This document shows positions 29,880-38,705 of a stretch of 38,705 nt of DNA, piece by piece. Made by a program: the position numbers and the translations under genes. This DNA comes from an uncultured Lachnospiraceae bacterium. Its GTDB lineage: Bacteria; Bacillota; Clostridia; Lachnospirales; Lachnospiraceae. The DNA lies in NCBI GenBank assembly GCA_910588215.1, contig CAJUQJ010000039.1, forward strand, positions 1 through 38,705, written 5' to 3'. Below the pieces are notes generated by a model that worked only from the letters and a program-made list of their open reading frames with translations, was not told where the DNA came from and did no database searches. The number at the start of each line of letters is the position of its first letter. Position 1 is the first letter of the stretch.

Positions 29880-32800
29880 TCAATTAGCTGTGCTGCTGCT
29901 CTCTACTGTTAATGTGATTCCAGTGACAACCTGGCTGGACACCAATTTCAGATATACGGCTTCTCCCGCCGTCATGTCGCATTCAGTTGAACAAGTCCCA
30001 CTCACCGGATATACAGTACTACCGTAATCAGACATATTAAAACTCGTATACAGAACCATACTGGTTATCCCACTGTTACTGCAGGAAAATTTATAACTTC
30101 CGTCTGTATCAGAAATTACTTTCACAAACGTATAGCAGGATCCGTTGTCTTCCGCTGTTGCAAGATCACTCAATGTAACCGAAGAATCACTCTTAACATT
30201 GGCAATCTGGACTTCTCCCGACTTCCTGGCTGTCAGCTTGTCTGGCTTCGTTATATCAGACAGCAATGATGATGCTGTCGCTTTAAGCCAGATCGTCTCT
30301 CCCTGGCTTAAAATCAGCTTGGGCTGTGAACCATATGTATCATATGACGTGTCATACAAATTCTTATATACATATAGATAAGAGTTTATATTGCCTGCCT
30401 CACGTGTTACACTGAAGCTATAACATCCATCCGCCTCTGCCGTAAAGGATACCCAGTTCTCAACCTCCGTCAGATCCGCCGGCGCTGCTGTTGTCACTGC
30501 CTTGTCGGTCGATGTCTTCTCAATCTTGATCCGGAACGGTATTTCATCGGCGCCAGAACTATTGGAGGGATTTACTTTAATAAATCTCTGATCTCCTGCA
30601 TTAAGCGCAATAGTAGCATTAAAGCCTCCCTGCGATAAATTTATAATTCTTGAAGAATATCTGTTGCCGGTAATGTCCCTGTAAATCGTACTCTCTATAG
30701 AGCCGGCAGCCGCCTCCATCTTCGGAAATACCACCGTATATCTTCCTTCCTCCGGTGCGGTAAAGGAATACCAAACTGCCTTGTTGCCCGAAGTGCCTCC
30801 CTGCACAGCTTCGCCTCCTGCCTGAAGTTCAACAGGAGCTTCGCCGGTTTTTGTTACGGTAAACTTCACATTCTTCCATGTAACAGGGGTATTGTTTGCG
30901 CTTATCTGCAGACAAACTTCCGTATCCCTGGATAAATACCGATCTGAGATCTTATATGTTCCATTCGTATGAACATACATATTCCCAATACTGGTGTTCA
31001 TATTATCAGCCTTATATAAGTATGCATATCCGCTGATATCGCTTTCCGCGGCCTCATAAGAGAACGTATAGAACCCGTCAGCCGGCGTCGTATAGTTAAT
31101 ATACATATAATCATTCGTATTGTTGCTGCTGAATGTATGCTCACTGATCGTGTAAGAACCATCCTCGCCAAATTTTTGGACAGCATTCTTCTTGTCGACC
31201 CGCAATGTAGCAGTGCTATCGCTCTGATTTCTGATCCTAATATATAATTTTGAACTCAGTATGGAATAGTATACTCTCTCAGAGGTCTGATAATCAGGCG
31301 TAGAACTCAGGTTCTTATTCACAAAATTCTCATCAAAGAATTCAATCCCATCATTGGAATAATTTGACTTCCTGAACTCATACTGATCCATCTCCGCAGG
31401 TGTAAACACAAACCACTTCTCATCCCCGCGGGGTATCGTTACAGAACTTCCCACTGCAAGCGCATCAAACTTTGCCTCCACAATCTGCACCGAACTATAC
31501 TCTCTGTTCGCTTTCAGGTATACCAGATCACCCTTTTTCAATTCATAGAAATACTTCTGGCTTTCTGCAGTTGTTGTATTGGGCGCCGCCTCCTTATCTG
31601 TACTTTGCTTATATACACTAAATATATTTACGTTGGAACTGCCTGCCTGTTTGAACCCATACAGCCCATCGTTCGGTGCGGTAAACACATACCACGCACC
31701 CCTCTGCGTCCGGGACAGGGTTTCGTTCAGTTTAAGAACAGTTCTGTTCTTAATATCAGACGCATTGACATTCCCGGTCTTCTCCACGATCACACTGCCT
31801 GTAAATGGCCCGTCACTGCCGTCCAGCTTAATATTCCAGGTATACGGTTTATTACCATACTTGGTATAACTGGTCCAGGACTCTTTATCTCCCTTTTCCA
31901 CTTTATAAGCCGTATACTTTCCTTCTTCTGTCAGGGTAACCTGGAAGCTCTTCTTCTGGCCTGTGCGCAGCTCCACCGGTTCCGCAACACCCACTGTCAA
32001 CTCTGTTACCACTTCCGGTTTACCATTGCTTTCACCGCGTAGACTTTCATTATCGCCATAATAATCTCTGCTGTTGTAAGCATCGCCTACCGTAAATACA
32101 CGAACCGATACTCTTGCCACAACGCCCTTCAGAACCTTGGACTTCACTTCGATCACGGTCTCACCGTCTTTCAACGCTTTCAGTGTCGCGCTGTAGCCGC
32201 CCGGCGCTGCCTTGACAGTTGCTACCTTCTTATTGCTGCTGCTCCACGTAAGCGTATCCGTACCGGCTATTTGCGCCATTGTATTCAGTTTAACATTCTT
32301 ACCGTTTGTTATACTTATGCTGTAGGTATTACCGGATACAAAACCAGTCTTGGAAAGGCTTAAGCCATCATTATAACTTTTACCTGGCTCAATCTTACCG
32401 GAAAGCACCGAATCACACGCAGGTAATTTGGTCGTAGTCACTGCTTTCTTCACGACTTTGGATTTCACTTCACCAAACAATGCCGTCACCTGAATGTTAT
32501 ATTTGGATGTCTGCGTCAGAGACTTTATTCTATAAGTGAGTATCCATTTTCCATTGATCTTGTCGGCGCGTCCCAGGCCATCATTCTTCACAAAGTGTTC
32601 TGAGTCATGTTTCCAGTCGGCCTCAGAGTCCCGCCTATCAAGCCAGTCGCCATTGCCCCAGTCGTCATCCTGCCATCCATCATATCTGCTCCACGCATGG
32701 CCATCATCGCTCACATAGGTACCACCATCACCGCTGAACGGGATATTCTCTACGTAGATACTTCTGACCGTCCTTCTGGCATCCAGTATCTCGATACGGT

Positions 32801-35800
32801 ATGCTTCTGCAAACTGATTCATCTCAAACTGTACATCGAAGCGGTTATCGATTACATTTACGGCCTTCAGACTCTTCACCGGCGCCAGATCTTTCGCTGA
32901 AATCTTCACTGTTACAGATGTATTAAGTACTTTATCTTTTAGTGTAAGATTCAGAGATCCCTTCGCATAGGCTGTCAGATAACCGCTGTCCGAAATACCG
33001 AAACTGCTTTCTTTTCCTGCACTCTTTAAGGATGCCTGCGCTTCCTTAACGTCGATTCTGCCATGGGTATTGTAATTATCCTGATTCAGAACTGTTTTGC
33101 CTTCTTTATACTCTACAAGGTTTTCCAGCCGAATCCTCTGGCCTACCTGCATGGAAGTATTCTTTGCTTTCATGCTGTCTGCCTGCGCAGTAACGCGGAT
33201 CTGAATCATGTTTGCCTTAACTCCGGATGCCGTATCTATTGCGCAGATCGTAACCGTACCCGGCTGTTTCAGAGTTATCTTGCCATTCTTATCAACGGCC
33301 GCAATGCTGCTGCTCTTTGTATAACCAATTTTCTCAATTTTTTCTTTACCGGTATACGCATCATAGCCATCATAGATATAATCCTGGAAATAGTATGTGA
33401 TCTTCGGCTCTGCATAACTCTTCTTTAATGCCGCCGCTTCCGCCTTTAAGAACGGAATCGGTACATAGATCTTATCTTCTGCCACATCCTTGAACAAACC
33501 TTCCAGAGAAATCTGCGCATTTCGCTTTGAGAGCGGTATCTCATACCCAATCGTAGATGCTTCTCTGATCTGTTCTTCCGTCGGTGTATCATCAACATAT
33601 TCTTTGTCATATACATGATCACCGTCGGCGTCATAAATATCTGCAATCTGTTCGCCATCTAATAATGCCGTAATATCATCTACATGTTTTAACGTGGTCT
33701 TGCAGCTCTTAGCCGTTCCCGCCGCACTCAGGCTGACCTGACACCCGTCCGCAAAGCTTCGCACTGCACTGACATTGCGGACATAAACCGTATAGTCCTT
33801 CTGCGGTTCCAAGCCATCGATCTCGACAACTGCCGCCTTTGCATTTGCCTTCTTATAGTTGTCTATGCTGACGGATATACTGCCTGATGACTCATATGCA
33901 GAGTTTATGAAACTCGGAGGCGCCGCAAAGATACCCTGCCACTGCTCATTCTTCATTTCATCAGTGACTTTCTTCTCAATAACATCCGCCTTAACATTCT
34001 TGCCCTCTACTACATAGATCTCTCTGCGGAATCCATCATTCTTAGCCGGCGGCATATACTCAACTATAATAGAATGATCCGTCGGCGTCACCTTTGTGAT
34101 CTTAGGCGCGCTGACCTTCTTCACCGTGATCGTGGTCTTCGCAGATTTCGCACCGTCAATGCGGACCTTCTTTCCATCCACCAAATGCATCGGGAAGACT
34201 TCAACGGTCGCCTTGCCGCCTTCCTTCAGCGCCGTTACTTTACCGAATTCATCGACATGCATATATTCTTTGCCAGCAGTTACTTCGTAACCAAGGCAGA
34301 TAATGTCTGCATTCTGCACCTTCACGATCTTAACATCCAGTTCCTGCTCCTGTCCGACTACCATCGTTTTAGGAGCCGCATTGAATGCCAAAGACTTCGG
34401 CGCCACAGCGTCTTTCAGATTCCCCAGTAGTTCCGCTTCGCTGAATTTAAAGATAAACCGCTCATTATAGTCTTCTTCCCAGCGAATGCTGAATATAAGA
34501 TCTTCCTGTTTCTCTTTGTCACGCACTGTCGCGTCATACGTAAATTCGAGTGTTTGCTCACTGTAATCTGTTATGATAGAACCGATCAGTCTGTCACCTG
34601 CCGCATTCTTGATCGACTGCTCATAGATAACCTTATTCCAATCAAAGGAAGAAGCATAGAAATCATACTCCGCCGGCACTTTGATTCTTATATTGACGAT
34701 GTTACCTTCCTTCTCGTCATTGTCATCGGGCGAAGCATTATAATAAGCAATGCCGTCCATGATCATAACGGTATGTTCCTTCACAATACTACCGGCGTTG
34801 TCTTCAGGAATGCTAATATAGTCCTTAATATCAACCTTCTTGCCGCTACGTTCATCCATCTCTACAGTGGAAGCACCTCTGACAACTTTGATCGGTGTTC
34901 CCTTGGCAGGTTCTGCCGCAATGATAGTATAGTTATTGGAAATGTAGTTGTCTCCTGTAAGATTATCCTCCCCCTGAGCAGCATAATCTCCGATCAGGCT
35001 GTAACGTGCATCACCGGTTCCCTGCAGCAGGGCATAAGCATCATCCTGTCCATACTCTGCACCGCTCACGTTATCGCGCACATATACTTCCGGCATAGAG
35101 AATGTGGAGTAATCTCCATCGTCCCAATACCAGGCCGGGAAAACTGCCTCACCACGTATTTCTGTCCTGATGAAGTATTTCCTGTCCGCCTCGGGAATTT
35201 CCCCTTCTACGGCCTTCACGCTTGCAACATCCTGTCCAAAGAAAGCATCCCATGCTGCATCCAATACATATGAAACAGGCTGCCCTGCCGTAAACTCCTC
35301 TGTCAGTTCAGGCACTACGAAGACCAGTTCCTTCTGCTTTACAGTAATGACCGCCAGTTCCGTATCGGGCAAATCATAGTACCTCTCATTGCCGCCGAAC
35401 TTCACTCTGATGCTATAAGTTCCGGCATTCTTCGTCCAGTCCCACGCAGCCTCTTCCGTTGGAAGTGTCGTATAGGTTTCGCTCTCTCCTGTAGAAGAAT
35501 TCCAGATCGTATAAGTTAAGCCATACTCTCCTTCCGCAAAAGTCACGGCTTCTTTCGTCTCCGCACCGGCCGCGTCCTTCTTAATCACAACAGGCGCATT
35601 GAGCCTCGCCAGATCATCCTTGATCAGAGTATATAACGATTCCGCGTCATAGGTCTTCGTCTTCTCGATCTTCTTGCCGCCTGTCGTCGTGATCCCGTCG
35701 AATACGATCGTGTCTGTTCCCTTGGCCTTAACCGTTATGGGAATATAAATGTCTTTTTTAACATCGAAATTGCGTTCAAAAACATCCCCATCCTGAAGAA

Positions 35801-38570
35801 CACCATCATATCTTCCCATCTCGAAGCCGCTTACGCCCAGGAAATATTCGCCGCCTTCCAAAAGAGTGCCCCCATATTCATTCCAGACAGGCTTTCCGTC
35901 CGGACCAAGCTTATCCACCTGCTGCCCTTCCGCGTTGGTCTCCTTCTCCTTCTGGTAGAACAGCCAACTTACACTGTATGCATAGTCTGCCTCTTCTTTC
36001 AGGAGTTCTGCATTCTTCCAGTCCTCTGCCTTAGTCGGCTGATCCATAGAGGGTGTGATTCCGGTTCCCTCGTTAAGTTCCTGCTTATGATTCATCAAAA
36101 ACTCGGTCGCATTGTTTCCAACATTTCCAACCAGGCTTTCTTTGTTGAATGTCAGCGTGATCGCCTGCGGTTTGATCACAAAATACACATCCGCCGGATC
36201 TGCAAATCCATTTACCCGTGAATTATCATACGTGATATGCAAGCGGTAAATACCGGCATTGACCGGAGAAGTGAAAGATTGTAAACTCCATCTTCCGTTT
36301 TCCAGATCATCTTTGCTGACATTCGGTACATCCTTGCCATCTTCCTGATGTGTTCCCTGCAGCTGCGCATAAGAGTACTCTGACATCTGCCACCGATAGG
36401 TAAAGTCATTATTAGGATCACTGGCGCCGGACACAAGTTTCGCTTTCTTGTAGTCTGCATGAAGTTCAAATATCCGCGCTCCGTCATAAGTCTTCGTAAA
36501 TGCACCTTCCAGTGCACCGACATTTTCCAGACTCATCTTGGCCTTATCTGCTGCCGCCTTCTCAATCTCCGTAACATCGATCGCCTTATTTTTGGCAGCT
36601 ACTGTAAGCTTACAGGTGTTCGCTTCTGCTTCCAGCGTGCTCTGGTCCGTTTTTACCTTAAATCCACAGGTAGCCGGATCCATGGAATCTACCGCAGCAT
36701 TAATATCTGTACGCTGCGTGGGATTGCCGGAATCATAATACACATTCTTCTCTCCGGTAAAACGTACAATGTAATCATTGCCGAGTTTCAATGTATTGTT
36801 CTTTGACGAATTGTATGTATTACGGTTTATCTCTTTGCCGTCCTTGTCCTTTACGATCTCAACAAGTTCAAAGTCCGGTTTGTAAGGCTGAGTCACACTC
36901 CCTGAAACATAAGAAGTTCCCCACATATTAGGTGTCTGCGTATAAAGCACTTCTTTGCCATTCTCTGTTCTGCCGTCTGCATAAGGCAGGTCATAAGTGA
37001 TCTGGGACAGCACGTCCTTTGCTGTCTGCCCCTCATAGAATGTCACCTTATCGGGAACCGTGGGCCTTACGATGATCTCCGCCACTTCGACTATCACTAC
37101 GATATCAGCGTAGGATGCACTGTACTCTTTCCGATCGCCCTCATAGCTGACTCTATATACATAGGTGCCCGGTATCATGGGCACTGCATCCAGCTTGCCG
37201 CCCAAAGTCAGGCTGCAATAGGTCTGATCGCCCTCTGTCCACGGCTCACTGTAGGAAGCTGCCGTATACCATTCACCAGCCGTCTGTCCGTCGAGCGCCT
37301 TCCATTTCGGCTGGTTCTGCTCGTCCTTACCATCTTCAGCTTCCAGTACTGCTGTATATTTGAGTTCCTGCAGTTCTTTCGTCCAGGACGCCGCTTCCAC
37401 GATCTGCACGGTACGTTCGTCATCGTCATTGGCTACTACCGCCGGCTTCGCTGCATAAGAAGCATCCGGCGTAAGGGTAAGCCTGGTTGCTTTCAGATCG
37501 CCGATCGGAAGCTTCTGCTCTCCGAGAGATTTCCATGTGTAATTCTTCTCGTATTTGTCTTTGTTCGCGCCAATAAACTCCGGAACGATGCTGACGACAT
37601 ACTCACTGTTCTTCATCAGTGTCTGCTCACCCGTCAACGCCGCTCCCGTCGCAGCATCTTTAATTACCATGGTAAATGCCACTTCATTGTTCGCCGCTTC
37701 ATTGGCCTCTGTACTCTTGTCGTCAACTACATAGATAAAACTCTTACCATTATCTGCCGAGACAGAATTAACTGTCGGTATTGACACTTCCGAGCACTTC
37801 ATACCGACAGGAACAGCAGCAGGTTCTTCTATAACTGCCGTTACCTCGACTTTGCTGATCTCATACCCGTAAGAAGCTTCCGCTCCCTTATACTCATTCT
37901 CCTTGGCAGGAAGCACAAATTTTACCGTATAGCTGCCTGCATCAGTCGGAAGCGTTCCTTCCTCAGACAGTTTCTTCGGATCGCCCAAAGCGCTGTCTCC
38001 TGCAAACCACTGATAAGTAACTGTTGCGATCACCGGGTCATCAAGATAAGACAAGTCCTTGTATTCACCATTTATCTTGACATTGTAGTTACTTAAGAAC
38101 GCTGTACTTAACTTCTTACCTGTCCCATCAGCAACAGGTGATGTTCCGTCCGCTTTATAGTTGTCGCCCAGCTGCTCCAACTCCCTGAATTCCGTCTCTG
38201 CCGCTTCTGCAGCTGACGGCTGTGCATCCGCGTCCGTCGTCACATCCTCCGCCTGTGGTTCTGCAGGTTCCACGGAGATCTGTGGCAGATCCGTATCCTC
38301 CGACGGAGTCTGATCCGTCACCTCTCCTTCCGTCTGTACGTCGTCAGTTGTATCTGCCGGCGTCTCAGCGGATGGTTCCTGTGTCTCCTCACCTCCTGTA
38401 TCCGTATTACTTTGTGCGGAAGCATCCTCCGCATTTGCCTCTGTAACCGTCTGATTTTCATCCGGTACAGCAGCATATGCCGTCGCAGGCAGCGAAGTCA
38501 CCGTCATGACAACCGCAAGCGCCATGGCGAGGATCCGTTTTGTCTGAAACAGCTTTCTCAGTTCACTCAT
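29880..38570 (-). CDS. giant secreted multidomain surface protein with Ig-like and PPC-like repeats
   Basis: 2896 residues. A signal peptide (1-34, ending ATAYAA) is followed by an acidic Thr/Glu/Gln/Asp spacer to ~125. Next come several MBG- or Ig-like modules (GSYTVKFVLPA, GTYVYRVSYEGDR, AGIYRLHITYDNS, GTYSIRVKFGGN). A BIG2-like module starts near residue 1400 (KSLAFNAAPKTMVVGQEQEL), with Fn3-like modules and more BIG2-like strands beyond it. A Trp/Asp-rich insert lies near 1943-1993. Six C-terminal modules of ~100 residues share W-[YV]-x-FTAP-x-DG-x-Y-x-F. No LPxTG, SLH, choline-binding or other anchor was seen; the protein ends ESSSTAN. ATG at 38570 has GGAGG 8 nt upstream. A secreted adhesin or matrix protein is inferred. 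Intact despite its length. Confidence 0.88.
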   Translation of the reverse strand: MSELRKLFQTKRILAMALAVVMTVTSLPATAYAAVPDENQTVTEANAEDASAQSNTDTGGEETQEPSAETPADTTDDVQTEGEVTDQTPSEDTDLPQISVEPAEPQAEDVTTDADAQPSAAEAAETEFRELEQLGDNYKADGTSPVADGTGKKLSTAFLSNYNVKINGEYKDLSYLDDPVIATVTYQWFAGDSALGDPKKLSEEGTLPTDAGSYTVKFVLPAKENEYKGAEASYGYEISKVEVTAVIEEPAAVPVGMKCSEVSIPTVNSVSADNGKSFIYVVDDKSTEANEAANNEVAFTMVIKDAATGAALTGEQTLMKNSEYVVSIVPEFIGANKDKYEKNYTWKSLGEQKLPIGDLKATRLTLTPDASYAAKPAVVANDDDERTVQIVEAASWTKELQELKYTAVLEAEDGKDEQNQPKWKALDGQTAGEWYTAASYSEPWTEGDQTYCSLTLGGKLDAVPMIPGTYVYRVSYEGDRKEYSASYADIVVIVEVAEIIVRPTVPDKVTFYEGQTAKDVLSQITYDLPYADGRTENGKEVLYTQTPNMWGTSYVSGSVTQPYKPDFELVEIVKDKDGKEINRNTYNSSKNNTLKLGNDYIVRFTGEKNVYYDSGNPTQRTDINAAVDSMDPATCGFKVKTDQSTLEAEANTCKLTVAAKNKAIDVTEIEKAAADKAKMSLENVGALEGAFTKTYDGARIFELHADYKKAKLVSGASDPNNDFTYRWQMSEYSYAQLQGTHQEDGKDVPNVSKDDLENGRWSLQSFTSPVNAGIYRLHITYDNSRVNGFADPADVYFVIKPQAITLTFNKESLVGNVGNNATEFLMNHKQELNEGTGITPSMDQPTKAEDWKNAELLKEEADYAYSVSWLFYQKEKETNAEGQQVDKLGPDGKPVWNEYGGTLLEGGEYFLGVSGFEMGRYDGVLQDGDVFERNFDVKKDIYIPITVKAKGTDTIVFDGITTTGGKKIEKTKTYDAESLYTLIKDDLARLNAPVVIKKDAAGAETKEAVTFAEGEYGLTYTIWNSSTGESETYTTLPTEEAAWDWTKNAGTYSIRVKFGGNERYYDLPDTELAVITVKQKELVFVVPELTEEFTAGQPVSYVLDAAWDAFFGQDVASVKAVEGEIPEADRKYFIRTEIRGEAVFPAWYWDDGDYSTFSMPEVYVRDNVSGAEYGQDDAYALLQGTGDARYSLIGDYAAQGEDNLTGDNYISNNYTIIAAEPAKGTPIKVVRGASTVEMDERSGKKVDIKDYISIPEDNAGSIVKEHTVMIMDGIAYYNASPDDNDEKEGNIVNIRIKVPAEYDFYASSFDWNKVIYEQSIKNAAGDRLIGSIITDYSEQTLEFTYDATVRDKEKQEDLIFSIRWEEDYNERFIFKFSEAELLGNLKDAVAPKSLAFNAAPKTMVVGQEQELDVKIVKVQNADIICLGYEVTAGKEYMHVDEFGKVTALKEGGKATVEVFPMHLVDGKKVRIDGAKSAKTTITVKKVSAPKITKVTPTDHSIIVEYMPPAKNDGFRREIYVVEGKNVKADVIEKKVTDEMKNEQWQGIFAAPPSFINSAYESSGSISVSIDNYKKANAKAAVVEIDGLEPQKDYTVYVRNVSAVRSFADGCQVSLSAAGTAKSCKTTLKHVDDITALLDGEQIADIYDADGDHVYDKEYVDDTPTEEQIREASTIGYEIPLSKRNAQISLEGLFKDVAEDKIYVPIPFLKAEAAALKKSYAEPKITYYFQDYIYDGYDAYTGKEKIEKIGYTKSSSIAAVDKNGKITLKQPGTVTICAIDTASGVKANMIQIRVTAQADSMKAKNTSMQVGQRIRLENLVEYKEGKTVLNQDNYNTHGRIDVKEAQASLKSAGKESSFGISDSGYLTAYAKGSLNLTLKDKVLNTSVTVKISAKDLAPVKSLKAVNVIDNRFDVQFEMNQFAEAYRIEILDARRTVRSIYVENIPFSGDGGTYVSDDGHAWSRYDGWQDDDWGNGDWLDRRDSEADWKHDSEHFVKNDGLGRADKINGKWILTYRIKSLTQTSKYNIQVTALFGEVKSKVVKKAVTTTKLPACDSVLSGKIEPGKSYNDGLSLSKTGFVSGNTYSISITNGKNVKLNTMAQIAGTDTLTWSSSNKKVATVKAAPGGYSATLKALKDGETVIEVKSKVLKGVVARVSVRVFTVGDAYNSRDYYGDNESLRGESNGKPEVVTELTVGVAEPVELRTGQKKSFQVTLTEEGKYTAYKVEKGDKESWTSYTKYGNKPYTWNIKLDGSDGPFTGSVIVEKTGNVNASDIKNRTVLKLNETLSRTQRGAWYVFTAPNDGLYGFKQAGSSNVNIFSVYKQSTDKEAAPNTTTAESQKYFYELKKGDLVYLKANREYSSVQIVEAKFDALAVGSSVTIPRGDEKWFVFTPAEMDQYEFRKSNYSNDGIEFFDENFVNKNLSSTPDYQTSERVYYSILSSKLYIRIRNQSDSTATLRVDKKNAVQKFGEDGSYTISEHTFSSNNTNDYMYINYTTPADGFYTFSYEAAESDISGYAYLYKADNMNTSIGNMYVHTNGTYKISDRYLSRDTEVCLQISANNTPVTWKNVKFTVTKTGEAPVELQAGGEAVQGGTSGNKAVWYSFTAPEEGRYTVVFPKMEAAAGSIESTIYRDITGNRYSSRIINLSQGGFNATIALNAGDQRFIKVNPSNSSGADEIPFRIKIEKTSTDKAVTTAAPADLTEVENWVSFTAEADGCYSFSVTREAGNINSYLYVYKNLYDTSYDTYGSQPKLILSQGETIWLKATASSLLSDITKPDKLTARKSGEVQIANVKSDSSVTLSDLATAEDNGSCYTFVKVISDTDGSYKFSCSNSGITSMVLYTSFNMSDYGSTVYPVSGTCSTECDMTAGEAVYLKLVSSQVVTGITLTVESSSTAN

Positions 38571-38654
38571 CCTTTCGTCCTCCTTCAACTAGTCTAAACA
38601 ACACTGCCGCTCACGAAACTATTGCGCAGCAGAGATATATAATCCCATTCTACC

Positions 38655-38661
38655 CCCCCAG
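38655..38661 (-). repeat. G7 homopolymer upstream of the surface protein gene
   Basis: Seven G's on the minus strand ~85 nt before the ATG at 38570, just upstream of an AT-rich tract (TAGAAT, TATATAT) that could hold the -10 box. No good -35 was found, so the promoter is not annotated. The tract lies where slippage could change promoter spacing. Confidence 0.5.
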
Positions 38662-38705
38662 ACTGTCCGAAAACTATTCCTATGGCTTCGTTTCCGCTTT
38701 CATTT

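Noticed and set aside
29880..30060. LPxTG or similar wall anchor at the C-terminus of the giant protein
   Set aside because: The last 60 residues contain no sorting motif, no terminal hydrophobic helix and no basic tail.

Overview
The window looks like chromosomal DNA from an anaerobic gut clostridium of the family Lachnospiraceae. The left edge carries the first ~56 nt of a 16S rRNA gene on the minus strand. Its start (27F primer site followed by the GATGAACGCTGGCGGCGTGC region) is typical of that group. The protein content fits too: YesM/YesN two-component system, LplB/LplC-type sugar permeases, a DUF1538/P-II-like pair, a VTC/DUF4956/CotH cassette and an Rpn-type nuclease. No tRNA, CRISPR array, prophage or complete IS element was seen.

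Layout. 1-678: 16S start, its leader with two tandem promoters, and a 170-bp palindromic MITE-like element. 679-3298: ABC-2 exporter operon (two permeases and an ATPase). 3454-5578: DUF554 membrane protein and a CofE-like (F420 ligase fold) protein. 5794-7860: Lsa-type ABC-F ribosome-protection ATPase behind a ~380-nt leader with a near-consensus promoter, a three-codon uORF and two terminator-like hairpins, which looks like ribosome-mediated attenuation. 7891-8155: remnant of a small gene with frameshifts. 8337-11465 (+): VTC polyphosphate polymerase-like protein, DUF4956 membrane protein and a CotH kinase-like protein with eleven hexapeptide repeats. 11407-12267: YitT protein, overlapping CotH tail to tail. 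12371-13170 (+): iron-sulfur flavoprotein-like reductase behind a folded 107-nt leader element.

13341-25300 (all minus) is a carbohydrate locus. A YesM-type kinase and YesN-type regulator precede an alpha-xylosidase (YicI), two adjacent VOC proteins, a sugar-binding lipoprotein, two permeases, an SDR dehydrogenase and a TIM-barrel isomerase/epimerase. The simplest reading is sensing, import and hydrolysis of an alpha-xyloside (for example a xyloglucan fragment), followed by unassigned oxidation or isomerisation steps.

25527-27896 holds a tandem P-II-like protein and a tandem-repeat DUF1538 membrane protein, with a 29-codon uORF built around a duplicated 28-bp segment. 27932-28086 holds palindromic elements. 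28212-28493 is a self-contained unit (promoter, SD, 39-codon hydrophobic protein, terminator). 28520-29428 is an Rpn/PD-(D/E)XK family protein. 29880-38570 encodes a 2896-residue secreted surface protein of Ig-like/Fn3-like domains and six C-terminal PPC-like repeats, without a recognisable wall anchor.

Best candidates for undescribed biology: the ABC-F leader, the DUF1538/P-II pair with its uORF, the 39-aa protein unit, the folded leader of the flavoprotein gene, and the YicI locus with paired VOC proteins. All family assignments come from reading motifs by eye; no database search was run.
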